From: Tubulanus polymorphus
Taxonomy: Eukaryota > Nemertea > Palaeonemertea > Tubulaniformes > Tubulanidae
DNA: 64,000 nucleotides
NCBI RefSeq assembly: GCF_964204645.1
Contig: NC_134029.1
Span: forward strand, 1,559,001 to 1,623,000
Reading direction: 5' to 3'
The notes under the pieces: model-generated
The model's input: only the letters and a program-made list of their open reading frames with translations
Told to the model about the DNA's origin: nothing
The model's database searches: none
Shown here: piece after piece, positions 10,901 through 20,501 of the stretch
Numbering within the stretch: the stretch's first letter is position 1
Layout of the letters: every line of letters begins with the position of its first letter
Made by a program: the position numbers and the translations under genes

Positions 10901-12930
10901 AGTATGAGCAAGTCGAAAGCAGCGCCCCCTGGTGGAACCGCGGTGGCGAAGATCCCGGAGAAGATTCTACTCGGTCTCGGGAACCCGCTGTTAGATATCA
11001 CCGTCCGCGTCGACGACGCTTTCTTGAAGAAATACGGATTGATCGCGAACAACGCTATCATCGCCGACGAGAGACACGACGGCATCTTTAAAGAGATCTT
11101 AGACGACAAATACGAGCGCGAATACGTCGCAGGTGGCGCCACTCAGAACACGATACGCGTCGCTCAATGGCTGCTCGGTCGACAGAACGCGACCACTTTC
11201 GTCGGAGCGATCGGAGCCGACGAGAACGGCAAAATTCTGACGAAAAAAGCGAAAGAAGTCGGAGTGAACGTCTGCTATCAGATCCGAGAACGATTCAAAA
11301 CGGGAATCTGCGCCGCGTTGATTCATAAACAAGATCGTTCGTTGGTCACCGAATTAGGAGCGGCGACTACTTTCACCGATAAGTTCTTCGACGACGCGAC
11401 CGTCTGGCAGCAGGTCGAACAGGCGCAGTTTTATTACATCGGAGGATTCGTATTCACCGTCAGCGAGGACGCCATATTGAAAATAGCTCGTCACTCGACG
11501 GAGAAAGGTAAAACGCTAATCATGAATCTATCGGCGCCGTTTCTCTGCTACTATTTCAAAGATCCGGAAATCTCGATTATGGAACATATCGATATTCTCG
11601 TCGGGAATGAAGTGGAAGCCGCGACGTTCGCCCATAAATACGGTTTCGAGACCGACGATTTGAAAGAGATCGCGATAAAAGCCGCCGAACTACCGAAGAA
11701 AAATACAAAACGTAAACGCACGGTTATTTTCACGCACGGGCGCCACCCGGCGGTCGTCTATCACGACGGCAAGGTATTCGAGCATCCGTCGTTGAAAATT
11801 GACCCGAGCGAAATCAAAGACACGAACGGCTGCGGAGACTCGTTCCTCGGAGGATTCCTGTCTCAACTCGTTCAGGGTAAACCGATCGAGGAATGTTTAC
11901 GCTGCGCGAATTACGCAGCTTCGGTCGTTATTAAATACTACGGATGCAATTATCCGGAAAAACCAGATTTTAAATAACTCTGTGCATCTGCTACTGCTCG
12001 GTCCAGTTTCATGAATGAGTTTAAACTTTTGATGTTTTCAACGAAGGCAATAATTTAAGTTTTAACTATTTTCATGAGACTGGACGTTGAATACCGTAAA
12101 ACCTTTACCAGTCGCGACTTTCCTGGGTTTATACCGAAAAGAAATCTGACTAAATAACTGATCTATCTCAGTTTAAACTTATAGAGTTAAAACATTGGAA
12201 ATAAACTAACACTACAGACAGTTAAACTGAACAGATGGAACTGAGATTTTAATCTGAGTTTAACTGTATATGTTACTAACTTCGCTAAATTGTTGCTTGA
12301 AATATTTTTGTGTAACTATTTGTTCAGCTTTTTATTCACAACAGTTTTCACCATTGATCATGTTGGGCCTTTTTTTCAAATAAATAAAGTGATATTTTCA
12401 CCACAAAGATCTTTAATAATTTTCTCCAATTAGATTTGAAGGCAATCTGGACAAGGATAGTGCAGTCATAACTAGACTGAATAAACACTGCAGTTACTAG
12501 GGAATCAGCAGTCCAGTAAATGGACTAAAGTATAGTCCAGTTATTGAACCACTAAACCACTGAATAGTATGGTTGCTGCTAATCTGCACTACCAGTACAG
12601 TTAGTACAGTAACTGACTAAGCAGCAGTCTGATTACTACTAAGTCAGGTAAATGACGATTACTCACCCGATCTCCTAATAAAATTGTCCATTCTTTAATC
12701 GGTTCAATATAATCTCTCTTCCATCGTTTTCCTGCTGCGTTGATTCGTTTTGCTTCCTCGGTCCACGGCCGATGTTCGGAGAATTTATAGATGAGATTAT
12801 AATTCATAACGACCGGACCAGCTAATGTTCGTTTCACTACATATCCTCCAAACATTTCATTATTCACGTATCGTTCCCAGTATTTCATCTTCTTCGTGGA
12901 ACGAAGTAAAACTCGAGTTAAGTTCACCAT
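7922..12930 (-). CDS. MRPL24: Mitochondrial large-subunit ribosomal protein uL24m
   Basis: KOW-type ribosomal protein of the mitochondrial 39S subunit. Exons on the minus strand: 12930-12667, 8909-8814, 8609-8503, 8423-8287, 8058-7922, totalling 741 nt (246 aa), slightly longer than vertebrate versions. The N-terminus MVNLTRVLLRSTKKM is basic and hydrophobic, as for a mitochondrial import signal. The block RPWTEEAKRINAAGKRW is followed by the KOW motif across the exon 1/2 junction (IKEWTILLGDR then VEVLVGPDKGKQGFVG), then WVYVEGLNC, HEVKLVDPSD and EWRYTEEGDLVRVSLRTGRI, and the tail HFGIKEERKKTELYWY. The 3757-bp intron 1 contains adenosine kinase on the opposite strand. Exon joins are all GT-AG and frame-consistent. 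Confidence 0.88.
10614..11977 (+). CDS. ADK: Adenosine kinase, nested in MRPL24 intron 1
   Basis: Phosphorylates adenosine to AMP with ATP (purine salvage; PfkB/ribokinase family; cytosol or nucleus). Two coding exons: a 19-nt first exon (10614-10632, MITLLR) and 10884-11977, giving 370 aa; family members are about 340-360. Visible are GNPLLDITVRVDDAFLKKY at the N-terminus, AGGATQNTIRVAQWLL, GAIGADENG, IGGFVFTVS, and the PfkB signature 2 DTNGCGDSFLGGF (about 319-331) with the catalytic Asp retained. The signature has Cys where Ala is common (GAGD). The body of the gene is essentially one exon and richer in GC than its surroundings, which fits a retrocopy origin or selection for translation. 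The host MRPL24 is transcribed the opposite way. AATAAATAAA lies near 12379. Confidence 0.93.
11999..12087. repeat. Foldback repeat (CCAGTTTCATGA type) after ADK
   Basis: An inverted repeat with GTCCAGTTTCATGA at the left and TTTCATGAGACTGGAC at the right encloses an AT-rich middle. A related half-copy begins at about 16732 in a WDR41 intron. It lies in or just beyond the ADK 3' UTR. Confidence 0.5.
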
Positions 12931-13187
12931 CTGAAATCATAAAATTACACCCGACACTGAATCTTAACGAACTACACACAACACAGACCAAGACAACCTC
13001 TCACATAGACCGTATTTTTTCGTAAGTTTGTTCATGTCACAGTAAACAAAATACTCAACATTAAAACTCACATTTAGAATCTTGTGCTGTATCCAATTGA
13101 TCCTTTTTTATCCATTAATAAACGTTTTAAGGCAAAAAATTATGTTAGAAGCGCAGCAATTGATCGGCCGCCGGGAATTTAGCCGTA

Positions 13188-13345
13188 ACGTGCTGCCCTC
13201 TCAATAAAATCACTTGCCACAGTAACACTTCACGATACTAGCCATAATGTGCTGCCCTCTCAAAAAAATTACTTGCCACAGTAAGCATTTTCATAGGATA
13301 GCGGGTTTGCTGTTATCCGTACAATTCACTTGCCGCAGTAGGCAT
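13188..13345. repeat. Imperfect tandem repeat between MRPL24 and WDR41
   Basis: Two to three imperfect copies share GTGCTGCCCTCTCAA-AAAA-T-ACTTGCC(A/G)CAGTA, about 70 bp apart. It lies in the gap between the WDR41 3' end and the MRPL24 5' end. No coding potential is apparent. Confidence 0.55.
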
Positions 13346-13656
13346 TTTGTATGATTTTGGTTCGAATCTTTACAGATCTTTATACTACTACTGCAAAAGG
13401 CGAGGTGGTTTTTCTCGGCCACGAAATAGATCGGATTATTTACACTTGGAACTCCACCTGAATTCGAATAACAAAGAGAATTCATTACAAACAAGAAAAA
13501 TTTTATTTTGCGATAAAAATCAAATTACTCTTTAACAAATAGCACCAATTCAGAAATAAACATCTATTCCACATGGAAAACAAAAATATACAACAATTCT
13601 TCCTGAAACTTCTGATTTTAGCAATAAACTGAAGAACACAAATCTGAAGTTGCAAA

Positions 13657-16600
13657 TCAAGCATCACCGACCCCTAAAACCATCTCTCGAGCTATCTCTG
13701 TACGCTTTAGACTCTGTAATACACCATCCTAAAATTTGAAATACCGGGTACTCGTTATAAGTTTACTTCTTACGAGATCGAATCATCTCCGACCTGATTC
13801 AATAACTTACTTTCCATGAAATGACTAAACTATCCATTCCACACGAGACAAAACCCTCCGCGCCGAAATCAACCAGTTTATGTACAGCTCCGGAATGTGC
13901 CAAACATTCACCTAATAAATCTGGTTCGAGTAACGGTTCATCAGTTGACATTATTCTCAACTTCTCCTTACTGCGAAAATTCAAAAAATGAACTCGACTT
14001 TAATATGTACCTTAAACCAATGATGAAACAATCTGAGTCCATGTTTAAGGATAATATCAAATCACACACCATGAATGAAAAATAAAGTCCGGAATGTTTC
14101 GCTATTTGTCTATTCGAGTTTACAAAAATATGAGATTTATGAGATATAATCCATATTTTTCATTCAAAGTGTCTTGGATTCTCATATCATACTACCGGTA
14201 TGTATCCATATCAAGAATTGAGAGTGAATTGATTTAAACTTTACCTGACACCGAGGAATCGTTCAATAGGAGCTATCTCATCAGTATTATCATCAACTCG
14301 ACTTTCAAATCTAGCGCGACTGCCCCACAGTCGTATTGAACCATCTTCAGAACATGTCGCTAGGAATGTGCTACAAATTATACAGTACCCTACTTCAATC
14401 ATTTAAACATCTATTTCAAACTATTCCCTTAATTCATAAAACCTTCACGATATCAGAAAAACAGGGCAATTTGTTTGAAGGTGTTTGTCAACCTTTCCTA
14501 AATCCCACTCTCCCACCCGTCTCTCTTCTCTCTCCCCTCCCTCAAACCACTCCCCTTTTCCCTCTCCTCCCCCTCTTCTTCACCCCCTCTTTCTCTCTCT
14601 TACCCATTGTACAGGAATTCAGCGTATGTTATCTTTGAGTAATGCGCGCACAATTTTTCAGCCAGAAGTTTTCCAGCGATGACATCATAAACACAAAATC
14701 CAGTTCCAACGGCTGCGAACATGTACTTCTACAAAATCATCATCAGGATTGACTTAGCATCAGAAAATCATCTAAACTGAATTATCATCAGTGTATTTAC
14801 CTCATCGGTGATAAGCATATGTTGTATACTGAAAGGATATGTCTTTTCAATGCCTTTATATTCATTGACCGTATTGAAATATCGCGTAGGGGAAATTGTA
14901 TGAGTCGTCCATAATACGACAGTTCCATCTAGAGATCCACTAGCAAATAATGTATCTGAAATAAAGTCAACATATTACTGAAATGCAAGCACCTGCTGGG
15001 ACCAGTTATAACTTATATTCAAAAGTTGTCTTATCTTCACACTGTTTTGAGTTGTTAGATTGGCTATAAAGCTGAAATGGTCTAAGCCTTAACTATGTAA
15101 CTGGCCCCAGAGGATCCAGGATCCAGTTGCACAGTTGTTGATACAGTTTGACTATGATCTAAAATTAGTTTATTCCAAATATTTCAATTCTTCAGTCCAA
15201 GAACTGTGCGACCAGGTCGTGGTGTAAGGGTGACACGTACCCGAGACATTTATAAGACAGCGTATTAGTTCTCGATGTGGCGGTAATTTCTTCGTGAAAC
15301 TGATATTACATCTTCGATTCGGCTGATTCTCATCCATTTCATCGGTTAACGCATAAACAACTATTAAACAATCGATTATAACTTTACTAACGAGTCGATG
15401 ATTAATTCAATAGAGAATGCGGAGAATAAAGTGAAAACTGACACAGTTGTTTTTCCGAAGCGGCCACCAGTTTATCATGTTTGATACTGATCATCAAATG
15501 AATGTCGGCTGGAAAAAAAAAGAAGTCAAATCAGAATTTAACGAATTTAAAAAGTATTTAGGGTAAAATTTGATACTTACTGTTACATAACTGTAACTGT
15601 TCCTGAGTACACAATAGTCGACCCTTTCTATCCCAGACGCAGATATTCTCACCGGCTGAACAAACTAATTCACCATCCCACATTAAAACTAAACTCTAAT
15701 CATCAAATAGAAATCAGTCAATCAACATCTGAAACACATTAATACACAAATATGTGGAAATCTGCGGCGAACATACCTTTACAGAAGTTTGATGTTCTGT
15801 CAGTGTTTGTAAACATTCTCCTTTTTCTATATCCCAAACCTAAAAGATTGATGACAAAATCAAAACATTTGAATCTCAAAATCGTGTTCTCTTCTGATGA
15901 TTTCATAGAAACTTAATCTTCAGGGTCCAGCTCCACATTTATGAGTTAAGATTTAACTCTCGAGTTAACTAATTGAAAATGAACTAACTTTAGCTCAGAG
16001 TTAACTCTAACTCACGACTGTGGAACTGGGTCCAAATGTCTGGAGACTTAATCACTGATAAACAGAGACATGAGATAAGATAAACGGGTTTCCGAGTAGG
16101 TTTTCTTACCTTCATAGTTTTATCAGAAGCAGCTGTTAATAAATATGGATCGTCATAATATCCGATAGCTCTTTCCATTACTAACATACATGTTATAGGT
16201 CTCGTGTGACCTTGAAGTACGCAAATACGTCGTCCAAACTGTTAGAAAATACATCGTTAAAACATGCAAGTCACAAGTACAGACCAGGACCCGGTTCAAC
16301 ATTCAGGAGACCAGGCCCCAACAGACCACAGGACCCGGTTCAACAGTCAGGAGACCAGGCCCCGGACCAGGACCAGGTTCAACATTCAGGAGACCAGGCC
16401 CCAACAGACCACAGGACCCGGTTCAACAGTCAGGAGACCAGGCCCCAGACCAGGACCCGGTTCAACGGTCAGGAGACCAGGACCTGGTTCAACATTCAGG
16501 AGACCAGGCCCCAGACCAGGACCCGGTTCAACATTCAGGAGACCAGGCCTCAGACCAGGACCTGGTTTAACAGTCAGGAGACCAGGACCCAGTTCAACAG

Positions 16601-19600
16601 TCAGGAGACCAGGCCCGAGACCAGGACCCGGTTCAACAGTCAGGAGTGGCAGTTCCACTCTGAGTTTTAAATTATTTCACAAAAACTGTTGAGTAAAACT
16701 TTTACTCAGAACAGTGGAACCGAGTACTGGGCCCCAGTTTCATGAAAAAGTTGTACTCAAATTGTTGCTTTCATTGCTTTTGGTCATAGACTATCTTAGA
16801 CATCTCAATGAAGGAAAGAGTTGAATTTGAATGGAATTTTGAGAAGAAAGTATTTACAAACCCTGAGGTCCCAGACAGTAGCGATACCATCATCACCGGC
16901 TGATACACAACGTTCATCATCAATCTGTAATAAATGACGCACGATATCGGTATGTTTCTGTAGGATCTGTATCTCTGTGTACGGATTTAACGCTTGATCA
17001 TCTTTGATCATTTCAACTTCATGCTGGAAAAGTAATGAAGAATTCACCGTGAAAATATGCACTTTTAAAGTATTATTTTCAATATATTTTCTTATGAAAC
17101 GAGCAAAAAACTATCGAATTCGAAGCAAAAAATAGAGAAATAATTGTTTAAATGCGATAAACAATGATTCACCTTAACGGTATATTTATTTCTTTTATCA
17201 GTGCTTTCAGCATTAAGCGAAAATAAGTAAGTCCAATCCATCAATAGATTATTACAATCAGGGAATTATCCCTGATATGAAACACGATTACTATCCATAT
17301 TGAATCGTTCAGGTATCACGGGATACCTCTGTCCTGTCCTTGAGTTGTATTGACATTCCGATAATGACATATATCAATACATAAACTAGCTATCAATAAA
17401 ACGCTTGTGTCTTTTGTCATTGTAATGCGCTACCTATATTGTACATGTTAATGTTTAGTTTAAGTCGCGCGAGGTCTCAAACAAACACACACGCACACAG
17501 TCCCTCTATACGCCTAGCTGCGCAAATGTATATCAATAATGCCGTCCAGTGTACTACACGTAATTCTCATGATTCTCGTTACAGACTGCTGTTTAAATGT
17601 TTACGGTAAGAATCTACAAACAAGGAACATCGTTGAGATCGCTGGTGTTTTCATGTCAAAATACAATATATCGAATTGTAATAGTTTGATATGGTACTAT
17701 ATAGGCTATAAACATGTAACAGTGTACTGCCCACACCTATCATTTATTTCACCGGTATAAGGGCCTTATTGTTAGGCATAGTTTAGTAAAATAAGCTTTA
17801 CAATCTGTTCAATAAACTGCTAGAAATTTTTACAACTTATTTAAACATATTTATCCGTGAAAAGGATATGTTTAAACGAATTGAAATTTAATTGAGACCA
17901 CAAAATTGGTTGAGCAGTTTCTCCATCATCACTAGGTGCAATAGGTCGATGGATATCAATTTCTGAATGACAATTTTACAGTTGTAGCTGGATGTATGAC
18001 AAGCCAAATGAAGTTGTAGACCCATCATGCAGGCTTTACACCTGAAATGATTTGTTTAATAACATTTTCAGGGTCCAAAACGGTGTTTAAAATGCCGGAT
18101 CAAATGTTATGGTGGCAACGTGCGGTGAAGCACCTGATACCGGGACCGATGGCTCGTAATTCGGCGATTCCCATTCAGCTTTACGCCGGAGAATCGAACG
18201 TCAACGACCCGAACTACGAATATCTGATCATAAACGACGAAATCTGTTCGAATGAATCGGATATATTTCTAGTGATGGTTGTACGTAGCGTGTTCAATCA
18301 GAGAGATCGACGTCAAGCGATACGCGACACGTGGGCAAATCAAAAACTATTCCCGAAACTCAACATCAAAATCGTGTTCATTTTCGGAACGGTGAAAGAT
18401 TGGAGAGACCAGATCGCGTTAGTCGAGGAACACGAAATTTATAAAGACATCGTTCAGCAGACGTTCACCGACTCGTATTCGACTTTACCCATTAAAGATC
18501 AACTCGCGTTTAAATGGGTTTACACGTTCTGCGCGCACGCTCAATTCGCGATGATCGGCAGCGACGAGATCGTCGTCGATATGTTTAAACTCGTGCCGTA
18601 TTTACAGACGTACGCGCTGCGCGAAACGAATCCGAAGCGATTCCTCAAACGAATCGCCGTTTGTTATTTATTCCCGTGTTGCACGCGGGTGCATCGATCG
18701 CGTCAATACAAATACAGCGCGTCGAGGAAGAAGTATCCGGGTGCGGCGTATCCGCAGTATTGTTCCGGTACGGCGTATATAGCACCGACCGCCGTAATCG
18801 AGCGTCTGCTCTCCGCGTCAGTCGATACACCGATGTTTATGCCCGACGATGCGTGGATCGGTGTTTTAGCCGAGAAAGCCGAGATCTCGCTGGAAGATAC
18901 GTATAAATCATTCACAGGTATCAGTAATAAACCGACCGTACTCCGGGATTTTAATAACACTCATTACCTGTCGTCGCCGGTGATGATCGGCGTGTTAGAT
19001 TACGATTTCCCGAATCGTGAAGCGGAAATGATTCGATATTTTTGGCGGATGATTCTGCGACATCATTCCGATAAAATGAACTCATCTTCGCTGTGGGTTT
19101 GGGAAGAGAAGATCACCATCCCGACAGCGATGCCCGATGATGAGAACATTCTCTCTTCGTTAATAACTGAAGGCATCAGTTATGAGTTTGTTATGATCGG
19201 ATTATTGATCATTTTTTGTTTTCTCGTTTGTTCGACTCAAAAACATAATTTTAAACGATGTTTTAAGAGGTCAATTCAAGGACAGATCTAGGACAACAAC
19301 ATGTAGGGCCCTGTTAATAATAAAATGCCAGAATAAAATTTATGCCATTTATTCTCCAGAATAAAAGACGCATTCTCAAGATCACAAATTGTATTTCCAT
19401 CACAGAAAGTCAACCAGTTCACATGCACTAATGTGAACCTCTCATATCATAAATAAGACTGATCATGAGGTTGTAAATTAACTATAGAACTGAGTTGGTT
19501 TCAGTACTGACCCTTTGGAATATAGGAAGGGGTACCTGGATTCGTTTGAAACACCCCAGATCCACCGTTGCTATTTACCGAAGATTGATAAACTGTTGAT

Positions 19601-19842
19601 TACTTCTACTGCCAAAAATGATTTTCTTATATATATTTATATTCTGCAATAAAACTATAAATCCAGAATCAAACTGATTGATAAATTCCTACCAGTCGTC
19701 TTTCTTTTTGGATTCTCTTGTTGCCAGTCGTTAAACTATGATGATTGCTGTTAGTACTGGTGGTGCTGATTTGTATTTGCATACTACCACCTGAAGCAGC
19801 AGGTTCCGATTGAGAATTCCATAATCTTTGAAACATCGACAT
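13657..19842 (-). CDS. WDR41: WD repeat-containing protein 41
   Basis: WD40 beta-propeller protein; in vertebrates it anchors the C9orf72-SMCR8 complex to lysosomes. Twelve coding exons: 19842-19693, 17023-16862, 16238-16110, 15839-15777, 15695-15581, 15508-15445, 15386-15241, 14955-14801, 14728-14604, 14370-14245, 13970-13811, 13728-13657. They total 1467 nt (488 aa; human about 459). Diagnostic blocks are NPYTEIQIL...HTDIVRHLLQIDDERCVSAGDDGIATVWD, GHTRPITCM, TAASDKTM then VWDIEKGECLQ, SAGENICVWDRKGRLLC, FASGSLDGTVVLW, FAAVGTGFCVYD, TCSEDGSIRLW and SCGMDSLVISWKDG. The start is the ATG before SMFQRLWN. The join of exons 6 and 7 is the least secure, using a GTGTCA donor and a 58-nt intron. Intron 1 hosts the GT31-like gene; intron 2 holds a minisatellite. 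Confidence 0.88.
15922..16033. repeat. Foldback element (GGGTCCAGCTCCACA ends) in WDR41 intron 3
   Basis: Starts GGGTCCAGCTCCACA and ends CTGTGGAACTGGGTCC, with inverted AGTTAACTC-type arms around an AATTGAAAATGAAC centre. It belongs to the same family as copies at 16649, 22092, 38408 and 62512. No coding capacity. Confidence 0.7.
16281..16646. repeat. GC-rich minisatellite in WDR41 intron 2
   Basis: About 366 bp of tandem units of the form GACCAGGACCCGGTTCAACA followed by (G/T)TCAGGAGACCAG(GCCCCA). Unit length varies, about 25-42 bp, by loss or gain of GCCCC(A/G)GACCAG sub-blocks. All three plus frames and one minus frame stay open through it, but this follows from the repeat composition and not from coding. 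The unit matches the outer end of the foldback family (compare 22093-22120). Confidence 0.9.
16649..16735. repeat. Foldback element directly adjoining the minisatellite
   Basis: Begins CAGTTCCACTCTGAGTTTT and ends ACTCAGAACAGTGGAACCGAGTACTGGG. It abuts the last minisatellite unit, whose sequence resembles the terminal part of this element family. Confidence 0.6.
17539..19291 (+). CDS. Divergent beta-1,3-glycosyltransferase-like protein (GT31), nested in WDR41 intron 1
   Basis: Two exons, 17539-17605 and 18072-19291, total 1287 nt (428 aa). The body has the GT31 framework: ESDIFLVMVVRSV, RRQAIRDTWANQ, VFIFGTV, EIYKDIVQQTFTDSYSTLPIK, YPQYCSGTAYI and MPDDAWIGVLAEKAEIS. Oddities: the metal-binding DxD (usually DSD or DDD before VFVN) reads SDE (FAMIGSDEIVVD). 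The N-terminus MPSSVLHVILMILVTDCC is a short uncharged signal-like sequence, and a hydrophobic helix (EFVMIGLLIIFCFLVCS) plus basic tail lies at the C-terminus, the reverse of normal type II GT31 topology. It may be inactive or use another substrate. The large exon uses GC-richer codons than its surroundings. Poly(A) signals at 19319 and 19332. Opposite strand to the host. Confidence 0.82.
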
Positions 19843-20501
19843 TTTCTTCAATCAACACACCCTGCAGAGGTATCAAAACAATCCTACAAACATAGAATAC
19901 ATATATTTTATAAAACAGAAATGAAATTATGAAAACGAAAACTACATTCTATGGTTTATTTAGGGAATGGTGCTTTTTATCCTAGAAAACGCAGGAATCT
20001 GGTTGTTTGTCCTAAACTCTCCTAGGAAAAATATCATATGAATACTCTACATTCAATGTCTCTCAACCGCTGAAACAAGCGCTAAATATCTTACGAAATA
20101 AGTCGTATAGTTTATGGAGCAATTACTCTTACCTCGATTGTGGTTATTTTAACCAGAATCCTGGAGAAGTGTTCTTTAAGTCAATTTCTTTGAGTGCATA
20201 TTTCCAAAAACCAATATTCAATTCAATCCAATTCACACTTTCGTCCACTAACTTTGCACCTTTTTGAAACTTTGAAAAACTTGAAAAAATGAATCCATTA
20301 TTAGACAAAATTCTAGTTTTGTAATAGGATTGCTATCAGTTCGGCCAACTAATTAGTTTACAGAGTTGTTTACTTGTGCAATTAATAATGGATTCGAACC
20401 CGCGTATTACCCGACCGGTAGGTTGTCAGGTTGGGTGTAAGTGGTAAGTTAGTAGTGCGCGACGACTGTAAGACATTTGAAGACATTTGAAGTTTTGGAA
20501 G
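19843..20501. promoter_or_regulatory. Intergenic region between WDR41 (-) and CYP4 (+)
   Basis: About 660 bp separates the divergent start codons, so it probably holds both promoters and leaders. The sequence is AT-rich with no recognised motif. A near-duplicated AAGACATTTG pair lies just before the CYP4 start. Confidence 0.35.

Noticed and set aside
10861-11142. Antisense open frames over the ADK exon
   Set aside because: Shadow frames produced by the GC-rich codons of ADK.
16206-16692. Overlapping open frames on both strands rich in Pro/Gly/Gln/Thr
   Set aside because: They follow from the minisatellite, whose unit contains no stop in several frames. The region is an intron of WDR41.
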